Shown in pieces: positions 45,363 through 54,277 of a DNA stretch of 64,000 bases. The notes under the pieces are model-generated. The model had not been told where the DNA came from and did no database searches. It saw only the letters and a list, made by a program, of their open reading frames with translations. The stretch is taken from assembly GCA_963675055.2 (NCBI GenBank), contig CAXXJE010000001.1, forward strand, positions 62,001-126,000, written 5' to 3'. Both the position numbers and the translations under genes were made by a program. How positions within the stretch are numbered: position 1 is the first letter of the stretch; every line of letters starts with the position of its first letter. This DNA comes from PGYT01 sp963675055. Its GTDB lineage: Bacteria; Bacteroidota; Ignavibacteria; Ignavibacteriales; Melioribacteraceae.

Positions 45363-48251
45363 ATGATAAAAATGAAGAAACTATTATTACTCATGTTATT
45401 ATTGCCGCAACTGTCGTATTCACAACTAAACGTGAATTTTAAGTTTGACAAAAAAAATAATTATTATGCAATAGTAACCAAAACTGAAGCCGCTAGTATT
45501 GTATATGATACATCGGAAAATATCTTAGTTAAGAAGTCTGCAAAGTTTCTTTCAGATGACATTGAAAGAGTTTCGGGGAAAAGACCTGTAGTTTCAACTT
45601 TAGAAAATTATCAGGGCAGCAATATAATAATCGTTGCCACGGTAGATGAAAATCCTTTAATTAACAAATTAGTAGCAGAAAAAAAACTAACCGTTGATGA
45701 CCTCAAAGGCCAGTGGGAACGATTTATAATAAAAACAATAGAAAAACCGTTTCCGGGTGTAAAACAGGCACTTGTTATTATTGGAAGCGACAGGCGTGGA
45801 GCTGCCTACGGTGTATTTACCCTTACTGAAAAGATGGGTGTTTCACCCTGGTATTGGTGGGCCGACGTTCCGGTTGAAAAACACGATGAAATTTATCTAG
45901 AAGAATGCAATTATATTTCGAAAAGCCCGGCTGTGAAATACCGAGGCATTTTTATCAATGATGAATCGCCCGCATTCAGATATTGGGCTAAAGAAAAATT
46001 TGGAGATATTAATCATAATTGTTATGAAAAAATATTTGAACTGCTCTTAAGAAATAAAGCCAATTATATTTGGCCCTCCATGTGGCTTCCTACGATGTTT
46101 TATGTTGATGACCCGTTGAATCCCAGAACTGCAGATGATTATGGAATTGTAATGGGAACTTCACACCACGAACCTATGACACGTGCACATAATGAATGGT
46201 ATTTATTTAATGGAGGTGAATGGAATTACAAAACAAACAAAGATAAATTACAAGAATTTTGGCGAAACGGATTTGAACGTATAGGTAGCTATGAAACTAT
46301 GGTCACAGTAGGTATGCGTGGTGACGGCGATGAAGGTATGTCGGAAGAAACAGCGGTTGACCTTTTAAAAACCATTATTAACGACCAGCGTGAAATTATT
46401 GCCGATGTAACCGGAAAACCAGCCAGGGAAACACCCCAGCTTTGGGCAATTTACAAGGAAGTACAAGACTATTACGACAAAGGTATGCGAGTGGATGACG
46501 ATATCACTGTACTGTTTAGCGATGATAATTGGGGAAATATTCGTTACCTCCCTAGGAAAAATGAACTTAGTCCTTCCTCCAAATATGGGATGTATTATCA
46601 TTTCGATTATGTAGGCGCACCCATATCATACAGGTGGCTAAACGTAACTCAAATTGAACGGGTATGGGAACAAATGAAACTTACTTACGAGCATGGAGTT
46701 AAGGAAATATGGATTGCCAACGTAGGCGACATCAAGCCTATGGAATTGCCAATTAGCTTCTTTCTTGATTATGCCTGGGATCCTGAGGCTATTCAGGCTG
46801 AAGACTTGCCAAACTACTATGTGAGCTGGGCAAAGCAACAATTTAGCAACGAACATGCTAAAGAAATTGCAGACATGCTTTCGCTTTACACAAAATACAA
46901 TGCACGTCGCACTCCGGAGATGTTAACTGCAAGCACGTACAGCGTAGAAAACTACCGGGAATCTGACAGGATTTTTGAAGAGTACAAGGAATTATTGGAA
47001 AAAAGCACCAAGGTATATGAACAGCTTTCCGAAAAGTATAAGGCTGCCTATTATCAGCTGGTTCAATCCCCTATCGAAATGTGTGCTAACCTGAACGAAA
47101 TGTATGTAGCTGCCGGTAAGAACAGATATTATGGTGTTCGTGGAGCAGCATCGGCTAATTATTATGCCGACAAAGTGAGAGAGTTGTTTGAGAAAGATGT
47201 ACAACTCACACAAAAATACCATGAATTGGAAGGTGGCAAATGGAATCACATGATGTCTCAAACACACATTGGTTATACCTATTGGAATCACCCACCATTA
47301 AATATGATGCCTGCTGTTTCGTATGTTCAGGTTCCGAAGCCGGCCGAGTTAGGTTATTTCGTAGAAAATGGAGCTACACCAAGATGGGGTTGGTTGGATG
47401 TTGAGGCGGATTGGTCATTCAGTCAGGAAATGCCATTATTCGACCCTGTTAATAATCAAAATTATTATATCGATATTATTAACCGTGGTCAGGATGAATT
47501 ACATTACGCTATTAAGGTCAGAGAAGACTGGATAAAACTTTCTTCAGAATCAGGCACCATTCAGTATAATGAAAAAGTGTACGTTAGCATTGATTGGCAC
47601 AAAGCCCCTAAAGGAGATATGAAAGGAGAATTACTAATTTCTGGCGCAGGGAAAGAATACATTGTTCAAGTACCTATTCGAAATAAACCGTTTGTAGTTT
47701 CCGGCTTTATTGAAAATGGAGGAGCTATTGCATTTGAAGCATGTCATTTCACCAGAAAAATTGACACGAAAGACATACATTGGACAATAGTCCCTAACCT
47801 TGGACGAACGGGTTCATCACTCATTGTTGAACCGGTAACAGCCGAGACTCAAACTATATTGGAGAATTCTCCAAGAGTTGAATATGAACTCACTACTTTC
47901 AGCTCAGGAGATTATAAAGTAAGAGCTTACCTTTCACCAACTCAGGATTATAAAAAACGAGGAGGATTGAAATATGCTATTGCCATTGATGATGAGCAGC
48001 CGCAAATTATGAATATGAATGAAGGAGAAATAATGCCAGATTATAAATATGCCGATTGGTGGACAAAATCGGTTGGAGACCACATAAAAATCAAGGTTTC
48101 ATCACATAAAGTTAATGCACCGGGAAAACACGTCTTAAAGATATGGGCAATTGACTCAGGGATTGTTTTCCAGAGATTTGTAATTGATGTGGGAGGATTA
48201 AAATCTAGTTATTTAGGTCCTGTTGAAAGTAATTATGTGAATGTCGAATAA
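45363..48251 (+). CDS. Glycoside hydrolase family 115 (alpha-glucuronidase-type) (cassette 12)
   Basis: 962 residues with a signal peptide (cleavage near YSQ-LN). The N-terminal part has GSDRRGAAYGVFTLTEKMGVSPWYWWADV, then YRGIFINDESPAFRYW and NYIWPSMWLPTMF of the GH115 catalytic barrel, and MGTSHHEPMTRAHNEW. The C-terminus is a beta-sandwich accessory region. GH115 enzymes remove 4-O-methyl-glucuronic acid from xylan. Full length and intact. It is by far the largest cassette gene, in a cassette of about 3.1 kb with perfectly matching ends. Start may be ATG 45372 (MKKLLLL). Confidence 0.93.
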   Translation: MIKMKKLLLLMLLLPQLSYSQLNVNFKFDKKNNYYAIVTKTEAASIVYDTSENILVKKSAKFLSDDIERVSGKRPVVSTLENYQGSNIIIVATVDENPLINKLVAEKKLTVDDLKGQWERFIIKTIEKPFPGVKQALVIIGSDRRGAAYGVFTLTEKMGVSPWYWWADVPVEKHDEIYLEECNYISKSPAVKYRGIFINDESPAFRYWAKEKFGDINHNCYEKIFELLLRNKANYIWPSMWLPTMFYVDDPLNPRTADDYGIVMGTSHHEPMTRAHNEWYLFNGGEWNYKTNKDKLQEFWRNGFERIGSYETMVTVGMRGDGDEGMSEETAVDLLKTIINDQREIIADVTGKPARETPQLWAIYKEVQDYYDKGMRVDDDITVLFSDDNWGNIRYLPRKNELSPSSKYGMYYHFDYVGAPISYRWLNVTQIERVWEQMKLTYEHGVKEIWIANVGDIKPMELPISFFLDYAWDPEAIQAEDLPNYYVSWAKQQFSNEHAKEIADMLSLYTKYNARRTPEMLTASTYSVENYRESDRIFEEYKELLEKSTKVYEQLSEKYKAAYYQLVQSPIEMCANLNEMYVAAGKNRYYGVRGAASANYYADKVRELFEKDVQLTQKYHELEGGKWNHMMSQTHIGYTYWNHPPLNMMPAVSYVQVPKPAELGYFVENGATPRWGWLDVEADWSFSQEMPLFDPVNNQNYYIDIINRGQDELHYAIKVREDWIKLSSESGTIQYNEKVYVSIDWHKAPKGDMKGELLISGAGKEYIVQVPIRNKPFVVSGFIENGGAIAFEACHFTRKIDTKDIHWTIVPNLGRTGSSLIVEPVTAETQTILENSPRVEYELTTFSSGDYKVRAYLSPTQDYKKRGGLKYAIAIDDEQPQIMNMNEGEIMPDYKYADWWTKSVGDHIKIKVSSHKVNAPGKHVLKIWAIDSGIVFQRFVIDVGGLKSSYLGPVESNYVNVE

Positions 48252-48253
48252 AA

Positions 48254-48371
48254 CTCCCCACAACAAACAATATAGCCAATAAGGGTTTCACTGGTATCCG
48301 AAGGTTTGTATCCCGCTTCAATTTTTATGTACCCTGACCCTTAATGGGCATATTGCCAAACGTTGTAAGTC
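48254..48371 (+). repeat. attC-like site 12
   Basis: Opens CTCCCCACAAC, ten bases complementary to its cassette start 3 kb upstream (45271-45280). Arms contain AATATAGCC...AAGGGT and ACCCTTAATGGGCATATT. Closes GTTGTAAGTC at 48362. Confidence 0.87.
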
Positions 48372-48467
48372 ATGAAGGGAAACCGAATTGCATATAATAA
48401 AACTGCTGACATATAGTTGTCACTCGAACTGATTATGTTTGATGAAATTTTACAGGGAAATTGAAAC

Positions 48468-49241
48468 ATGGAGAAAATAATATCACTTGACAAATCAAAT
48501 ATTGACAAAGAACACATATGCTGTGCGATTTCTGATAAAAAGTGCAAGGATAGTTACGAGTTGAAAAAAAATTGGCTTAAGCAAGAGTTTGATTACGGAT
48601 ATGTATTTCGCAGGATTGATGCAAGAGCAAAAGTATTTATTGAGTATGTTCCAGCGGAGAAAGGTTGGGTTCCGATTGATGCTTCAAATTATTTATTGAT
48701 TAATTGTTTTTGGGTATCTGGTCAATACAAAGGGAAAGGATATGGCAAAGAATTATTAAGACTTGCGATTGAAGACGCAAAAGCTCAAGGAAAAGATGGA
48801 TTAGTTACAGTTGTCGGAACAAAAAAGTTTCATTTCATGAGCGACACGAAGTGGTTATTAAAGCAAGGATTTGAGACTTGTGAGAAAACTTCATCCGGAT
48901 TTAGTTTACTGGTAAAGAAGATTAATTCCAAAGCAGACAATCCTAAATTTAAAAGTTCGGTTAAAAGCGGAGAATGTGAGAATAAAAATGGATTAGTAGT
49001 CTATTATTCGAATCGTTGTCCATTTTCTGAATTTCATGTTACAACTTCAATGACAGAAACCGCAAAGAAAAGGAATTTACCTCTGGAGATTGTAAAGCTT
49101 GATACATTAGAAAAAGCACAATCTGCACCGACACCAGCAACGATTTTTAGTTTGTTCTATGATGGAAAATTCATTACAACCGATTTGAGTGCGTGCATGG
49201 ATAGCAGATTTGATAAAGTAATAGAAATGAAATATAACTAA
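48468..49241 (+). CDS. GNAT acetyltransferase with YoaP-like C-terminal domain (cassette 13, gene 1)
   Basis: 257 residues. Residues 1-150 are a GNAT domain with the acetyl-CoA loop GQYKGKGYGKELL. The C-terminal 90 residues (YYSNRCPFSEFHV ... TPATIFSLFYDGKFIT) match the thioredoxin-like YoaP domain. Substrate unknown. It shares its cassette with a DUF3795 gene 30 bp downstream. Confidence 0.85.
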   Translation: MEKIISLDKSNIDKEHICCAISDKKCKDSYELKKNWLKQEFDYGYVFRRIDARAKVFIEYVPAEKGWVPIDASNYLLINCFWVSGQYKGKGYGKELLRLAIEDAKAQGKDGLVTVVGTKKFHFMSDTKWLLKQGFETCEKTSSGFSLLVKKINSKADNPKFKSSVKSGECENKNGLVVYYSNRCPFSEFHVTTSMTETAKKRNLPLEIVKLDTLEKAQSAPTPATIFSLFYDGKFITTDLSACMDSRFDKVIEMKYN

Positions 49242-49271
49242 TGATTTAAAAATGAATATGAACAATTTATA

Positions 49272-49697
49272 ATGACAAGTATGAATAATACCAGTATAGC
49301 CCCTTGTGGCGTAATATGTGATATTTGCCTAGGTTATCAGCGGGAGAAAAATAAATGTGTCGGCTGTCTCAATATCGGAAAAAAACCATATCATTGTACA
49401 GTATGTAGCATAAAATCATGTGCGGAAAAGAAAGGAAATGAAAAATTACTCTGTTATGATTGCAGTAAATTTCCCTGTAGTCGCATTAAAAATTTGGATA
49501 AGCGCTACACATTAAAATATGGCGAAAGTCCAATTCAAAACTTGAATAAAATTAAAGAGATTGGATTACATCAATTCATTGAAATTGAGAAAGAAAAATG
49601 GAAGTGTAAGATATGCGGTCAATTGTTATGTGTTCATAGAGAAGTTTGTTTGAATTGTGGAAATAAAAACGAGTATTTTCCAGAGATTAAAGACTAA
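49272..49697 (+). CDS. DUF3795 cysteine-rich protein (cassette 13, gene 2)
   Basis: 141 residues (start possibly at the second Met, 49281). About 18 cysteines, beginning APCGVICDICLGY, the DUF3795 signature, then CVGCLN, CTVCSIKSC, CYDCSKFPC, and a C-terminal CKICG...CLNCG zinc ribbon. Probably metal-binding; function unknown. A second DUF3795 gene occurs in cassette 15. Confidence 0.85.
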   Translation: MTSMNNTSIAPCGVICDICLGYQREKNKCVGCLNIGKKPYHCTVCSIKSCAEKKGNEKLLCYDCSKFPCSRIKNLDKRYTLKYGESPIQNLNKIKEIGLHQFIEIEKEKWKCKICGQLLCVHREVCLNCGNKNEYFPEIKD

Positions 49698-49730
49698 TAG
49701 GAAATAAATTGACTAAAGTAAAAATGCACA

Positions 49731-49763
49731 AACGCACAACACACAATAAAAACGTTGTGGGTC
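49731..49763 (+). repeat. attC-like remnant, site 13
   Basis: Only the outer boxes remain: CGCACAAC, about 13 bases, then ACGTTGTGGGTC at 49752-49763. The palindromic body is missing. It nevertheless marks the border between cassettes 13 and 14. Confidence 0.6.
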
Positions 49764-49799
49764 ATGCGGGCAGACTGTTGACAATGGCTTTTACATATT

Positions 49800-50581
49800 A
49801 TGAAAATTATTAAAACCACAATTGATATAATCGAAGAATTTCGAACAGATTACCTAAACTCTTTACCTGAATTTCAGGAATTGTTCATTGAGTTAATGAT
49901 AATTGATTCTGATTACTATATTTTTCAAGCGGATAATGAAGTAATTGGTTATGCGATTGGGAATAATGACGGCGTTTTGATTGAGTTTTATGTATTATAC
50001 AAATACATTCCTGATAGCAATAAATTTTTCAAACAAGTCTTGAAAGACTTATCAATAAGGGAAATTTACTGTAAATCATTTGATTCTATTTTGCTCAGTA
50101 ATTGTCTATTAAGTTCTCTTTCTTATTCGCTTTTAGGAGTGTTGTATCGTGATTATTCTGAAGCTCGGATTAAAAAAGACTCAGAAATAAAAATGGAGAA
50201 AGCTGACTATTCATCAATGAGTTTTCTTCAAAGTCAAGATGATTCGATAAAAATACTTTTTGAGACGGAAGAACAATTAGCTGATTTTATTCAAGACGAA
50301 AACGTATTCATATTTTACAAAAAAGATAATTTTGTGGGTTGTGGAATGGTCTTGAGACAAATCGTAATTGGGATTATTGCGATTTAGGAGTTTGGGTAGA
50401 GCCATCAAAAAGAGGTAATAGTATTGGCTCACAGATCATTCTGAATTTAAGAGAATTTGCTGTTAGTGAAAATTTGATACCAAGTTGTGGATGTGCAATT
50501 GACAATATTGCATCACAAAAGACTATCGAAAAAAGTGGTTTTGTGAGTAAATATAAATTGATAAAATTTAGAATACCATAA
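49800..50581 (+). pseudogene. GNAT acetyltransferase, frameshifted (cassette 14)
   Basis: The frame from 49800 (to a stop at 50387) ends soon after FVGCGMV; the other frame (to 50581) continues with ETNRNWDYCDLGVWVEPSKRGNSIGSQIIL, the acetyl-CoA loop, and a normal GNAT end (NIASQKTIEKSGF). One base lost around 50350 explains the break. All conserved parts are otherwise present, so decay is recent, or the base is a sequencing error. Confidence 0.82.
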
Positions 50582-50585
50582 TGCA

Positions 50586-50726
50586 CGAACGCACAACAAT
50601 AAATATAGTTCATTTGGCGGATCGTGCTAAATTTAAAAATGAGTACATTTAATAAAACTTATAGCGGTTTGATAGTGTGGATCTTTGAAATGCCAAACGC
50701 CCCGTATTATCAACGTTGTGCGCAAC
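50586..50726 (+). repeat. attC-like site 14
   Basis: Opens CGAACGCACAAC, six bases complementary to its cassette start GTTGTG, and closes GTTGTGCGCAAC at 50715. The body is divergent, with CATTTGGCGG and GCCAAACGCC. Confidence 0.72.
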
Positions 50727-50749
50727 GCTAGCCATCACAATGAAACAGA

Positions 50750-51538
50750 ATGATTGATTATATTGAACCCATAAAGATTTTAAGCAAATACATAAAAAAC
50801 TATTTAATTGTTGAGACAAACAATTCAGTAGACTATTTGCCTAAAGAAAGAGTTTACCCATGCGGATATGCAACAATGGTTTTTCATTATGGTTCTCCAT
50901 CAAAATTCCAAAAAAAGAATTCAAGTAAATACATCGAACCAAATTTGGTTATATGCGGTCAGCAAACCAATTATTATGACTTGTCATTATCCGGAAAGAC
51001 AGGTATGATACTTATTGTATTCAGACCACATGGAGTAAAATCTTTTTTCAATTTCCCAATTACTGAATTATTAAATGAAAACCTTTCACTCCAGGAATTG
51101 GCTAATAATGAAGCTGCTGAATTAGAGGACAGATTGTTTAACTCCCTTAATAATAAACAGAGAATAATCCATTTAGAAAACTTTCTTATTAAAAGACTAA
51201 TTCATAGTAATGAATTTGAACGAGTTGAACATGCCCTAAAATTAATTGAGAATTCTAAAGGACGAATTAAAGCTCAAGATATTGCATATGATGTGTGTTT
51301 AGGAATAAAACAATTTGAAAGGACTTTTTCAAAGTACGTTGGTGTCAACCCCAAAAAGTTTGCAAGCATTGTCCGGTTTCAAAATGTCATACAAATGAAA
51401 AGAAAACATAAAAACTCAAGTATGTTTCAATTAGCTATTGATAATGGGTATTACGACCAATCTCATTTTATTCATGATTTCAAAAGCCTTACCGGACTTA
51501 CTCCTCGAGTTTTTTTTATTAAAAATAATAAAGACTAA
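50750..51538 (+). CDS. AraC family transcriptional regulator (cassette 15, gene 1)
   Basis: 262 residues. The N-terminal half is a DUF6597-type ligand domain (YLPKERVYPCGYATMVFHYG). The C-terminal double helix-turn-helix reads IAYDVCLGIKQFERTFSKYVGVNPKKFASIVRFQNV and IDNGYYDQSHFIHDFKSLTGLTPRVFF. Probably controls the two genes that follow in the same cassette. Confidence 0.9.
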   Translation: MIDYIEPIKILSKYIKNYLIVETNNSVDYLPKERVYPCGYATMVFHYGSPSKFQKKNSSKYIEPNLVICGQQTNYYDLSLSGKTGMILIVFRPHGVKSFFNFPITELLNENLSLQELANNEAAELEDRLFNSLNNKQRIIHLENFLIKRLIHSNEFERVEHALKLIENSKGRIKAQDIAYDVCLGIKQFERTFSKYVGVNPKKFASIVRFQNVIQMKRKHKNSSMFQLAIDNGYYDQSHFIHDFKSLTGLTPRVFFIKNNKD

Positions 51539-51607
51539 TTTTTACAATTTATTCGACTAAGTATTGATTAATCTTTCCATTACATTTAGAATATTATTGG
51601 AGTATTT

Positions 51608-52333
51608 ATGAAAAAAATTGAGCTAAAACAAAAAGAAATAATTGAGTTTTGCAACTCTAATAGAGATGAAGAAGTAGTCAAAAAATACTCTCGATATTTC
51701 AGAGAAGGATTTGATGCTTATGGAATAGATTCAAAAATACTTGAATCTCAAAAAAACAACTGGTTAATTTCTTGGGAAGGTGAAATGAATATTGAGGATT
51801 ATCTGAATTTAGGAGATAAACTCGTTGCTTCTGGAAAATTTGAAGAAGCAGACTTTGCGATACAGTTCATTGCATCAAAGCAAAATGACTTTTCCATCGA
51901 AACATTTAACAGAGTTGGTAACTGGCTTGAGGATGGAATTCATAACTGGGGTAATACTGATGTGCTTTGTATGATGGCTCTATCCCAATTTATATTTAAT
52001 AAAGTAGTTCGACCTGAAGATTTTTTAAACTGGACAGAATCACTATCTAAATGGAAAAGAAGAGCTGTGCCGGTTACATTTGTTGAAGTAATAAAAAAAG
52101 GACATGAACCTATAACTATTTTATCTGTAATAGAAAAATTAATGGAGGATAATGAAGAAGATGTTCAAAAAGGTCTTGGTACATTACTTCGGGAAATTTG
52201 GAAGAAGCAACCTGAAATAGCCGAAGCATTTTTGTTAAAATGGAAAAACATATGTGGAAGAAAAATAATTCAATATGCCACTGAAAAAATGGATAAATCC
52301 CAAAAGGCAAAATTTAAAAGGGATAAAAAATGA
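51608..52333 (+). CDS. DNA alkylation repair protein, AlkD-like HEAT-repeat (cassette 15, gene 2)
   Basis: 241 residues, all-helical HEAT repeats. FNRVGNWLEDGIHNWGNTDVLC and SKWKRRAVPVTFVEVIK match the AlkC/AlkD-type glycosylases that remove 3-methyladenine or 7-methylguanine. The stop overlaps the next start by 4 nt (ATGA), so it is translationally coupled to the DUF3795 gene. Confidence 0.85.
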   Translation: MKKIELKQKEIIEFCNSNRDEEVVKKYSRYFREGFDAYGIDSKILESQKNNWLISWEGEMNIEDYLNLGDKLVASGKFEEADFAIQFIASKQNDFSIETFNRVGNWLEDGIHNWGNTDVLCMMALSQFIFNKVVRPEDFLNWTESLSKWKRRAVPVTFVEVIKKGHEPITILSVIEKLMEDNEEDVQKGLGTLLREIWKKQPEIAEAFLLKWKNICGRKIIQYATEKMDKSQKAKFKRDKK

Positions 52334-52704
52334 AAACCATTGAACCAATAAATATTAACTTAATTTCATATTGCGGATTTTACTGTGGTGCATGTCCAAA
52401 ATATACAAAAGGACAATGCGAAGGGTGTAAAGGTGATAGCCCAAATTGTGCCATAGGATACAAAGCCTGTAAGGTGAGACCATGCTGCATTAAGAATGGC
52501 TTTAATTCTTGCGCCGAGTGTGATAAGCATGATTCTGTTAAATATTGTAAATTATTCAATCCATTCATGATTCGATTTGGACAATTTATTACGAGGACAA
52601 ATCGGAGAATAGGAATTGAGATGATAAAAGAAAAAGGAGAAACCGATTTTGTAAAATATATGATTGATAAAAATTGGGTGACAATAAAGACTGGAAAACA
52701 ATAA
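52330..52704 (+). CDS. DUF3795 cysteine-rich protein (cassette 15, gene 3)
   Basis: 124 residues with about 16 cysteines: SYCGFYCGACPKYTKGQCEGC, CAIGYKACKVRPCC, CAECDKHDSVKYC. Probably a metal-binding protein. It overlaps the AlkD-like gene by 4 nt, suggesting a shared role. Confidence 0.88.
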   Translation: MKTIEPININLISYCGFYCGACPKYTKGQCEGCKGDSPNCAIGYKACKVRPCCIKNGFNSCAECDKHDSVKYCKLFNPFMIRFGQFITRTNRRIGIEMIKEKGETDFVKYMIDKNWVTIKTGKQ

Positions 52705-52708
52705 CACA

Positions 52709-52844
52709 AAGCACACAACAATGTATAAAAATAATAGCCGAGGCAGTAGTAAATTCGAGGGTTGTAGCCCGCTTCAACTTTTGTGTAACTTGACAGAAAA
52801 GCACCACGCAGTCGGCTACTATTATTATACTAAACGTTAGTGGC
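52709..52844 (+). repeat. attC-like site 15
   Basis: Opens AAGCACACAAC, eight of nine complementary to its cassette start GTTGTGCGC. Arms 52723-52741 and 52812-52830 (19 bp; one A-A mismatch and one T-G on the bottom). Closes GTTAGTGGC at 52836. Confidence 0.88.
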
Positions 52845-52867
52845 AAGCAAAAAAAACGATAATACAG

Positions 52868-53434
52868 ATGGGATATTTAAGAGAATATTACGAAAGGATT
52901 GTAAAGCTTCAAGAATCAGAATGGGAATTCATCGCTGCTCATTTTGACAGGAAAGTCTTTGATAAGAATGAAATAATAACCAAACAAGGCGAAACAGAAA
53001 ATTATCTATCATTTATCGAATCAGGCATTGTACGATTTTATATACCAGGTGATAAAAACGAATTGACTTTTAATTTCAGCTTTAATAAAGAATTTACTTG
53101 TGCTTATGATTCCTTTTTGACTCAAACGCCTTCAGAATATGAATTGCAGGCATTAACTGAAACAATTGTTTGGCAGATTTCTTACAACGATTTACAGAAA
53201 GTTTATGAACAAACCCAAGTCGGAAATTATTTAGGCCGTTTTGCTTCTGAAAAACTGTTTTTAGCTAAAAGTAGACGTGAATTATCGTTGCTAAAATACA
53301 ATGCCAAAGAAAGATACTTGCGATTATTTAACGAACAACCGGATATTTTAAAATTTATCCCGCTGAAATACATTGCTTCGTACATTGGAATTACACCACA
53401 AGGACTAAGCAGGATTCGCAGACAAATTAGTTAA
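52868..53434 (+). CDS. Crp/Fnr family regulator (cassette 16, gene 1)
   Basis: 188 residues. A cNMP-type beta-roll (residues 20-120, ITKQGETENYLSFIESGIVRFY) precedes a helix-turn-helix IPLKYIASYIGITPQGLSRIRRQI. It lacks Fnr cysteines, so the signal is unknown. It lies 68 bp upstream of a peptide deformylase in the same cassette. Confidence 0.9.
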   Translation: MGYLREYYERIVKLQESEWEFIAAHFDRKVFDKNEIITKQGETENYLSFIESGIVRFYIPGDKNELTFNFSFNKEFTCAYDSFLTQTPSEYELQALTETIVWQISYNDLQKVYEQTQVGNYLGRFASEKLFLAKSRRELSLLKYNAKERYLRLFNEQPDILKFIPLKYIASYIGITPQGLSRIRRQIS

Positions 53435-53501
53435 CATAGGTTCATTGACTGTTTGAGAAGTTCTTTAGAATTTAGCGGGATAAACTAAAGAATTATAAAA
53501 C

Positions 53502-54098
53502 ATGAGATTACCAATTTTGTCTTTAGGGCATAAAATTCTAAAAGAGAAATGTGAAAATATTAATCCAGATTATCCAAATCTTAAAGAACTGATTAGTGAT
53601 ATGTGGGAAACAATGCAAAGGGCTAATGGATGTGGACTTGCGGCACCTCAAATCGGACAATCAATCAGGCTTTTTATAGTTGACAGTAAATCGGCTTACG
53701 AAAACATTGAAGAATCCGAGAGGAAAGCATATTATGAAAACGATGATAAAGGTATAATGGAAACTTTTATTAATGCTAAAATAGTTAATTGTTCCGAGCA
53801 TTGTTGGGAAGATGAAGAAGGTTGTTTGAGCATTCCAGATTTATCTCAATCGGTAAATAGACCTTGGACAATTACGATAGAGTATTACAATCCATATTTT
53901 GAGAAACAAACACGAACATATAGTGGGACAACAGCCAGAATAGTTCAACATGAATATGACCATACCGATGGAATTTTGTATATTGACCATTTGAAAACAT
54001 TAACGAAGAGACTAATGGAAGCAAAACTAAAAAGGATAATAAAAGGACAGATTAAAACGAAATATCCAATAAAATTTGTAAAAAATGCCAGCCAATAA
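53502..54098 (+). CDS. def: Peptide deformylase (cassette 16, gene 2)
   Basis: 198 residues. All three motifs are present: GCGLAAPQ (43-50), EGCLS (106-110, Cys108 metal ligand) and HEYDH (150-154). It removes the formyl group from new proteins; extra mobile copies can give tolerance to deformylase inhibitors such as actinonin. The C-terminal 40 residues are basic. The stop codon lies inside the opening box of attC-like site 16. Confidence 0.93.
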   Translation: MRLPILSLGHKILKEKCENINPDYPNLKELISDMWETMQRANGCGLAAPQIGQSIRLFIVDSKSAYENIEESERKAYYENDDKGIMETFINAKIVNCSEHCWEDEEGCLSIPDLSQSVNRPWTITIEYYNPYFEKQTRTYSGTTARIVQHEYDHTDGILYIDHLKTLTKRLMEAKLKRIIKGQIKTKYPIKFVKNASQ

Positions 54099-54223
54099 CA
54101 ATGTGTATAATTCATAAGGGTCTCAGAGGTTTTCGAGCGGTATCACCCGCATCAATTTTAGGTGGTAACTTGATAAGTTTGAAGCCTGAAATCCCTTACG
54201 TAATACATTCACCATTATAGCCC
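54092..54223 (+). repeat. attC-like site 16
   Basis: Opens GCCAATAAC, eight of nine complementary to its cassette start GTTAGTGGC. Arms include GTGTATAATTCATAAGGG and CCCTTACGTAATACATTC. The closing box is ATTATAGCCC (54214) with ATT in place of GTT. Confidence 0.78.
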
Positions 54224-54277
54224 ATTAGTTGGGAGTCGATATATACTTTGAAAGAATATTAATAACAAATAAATCAA

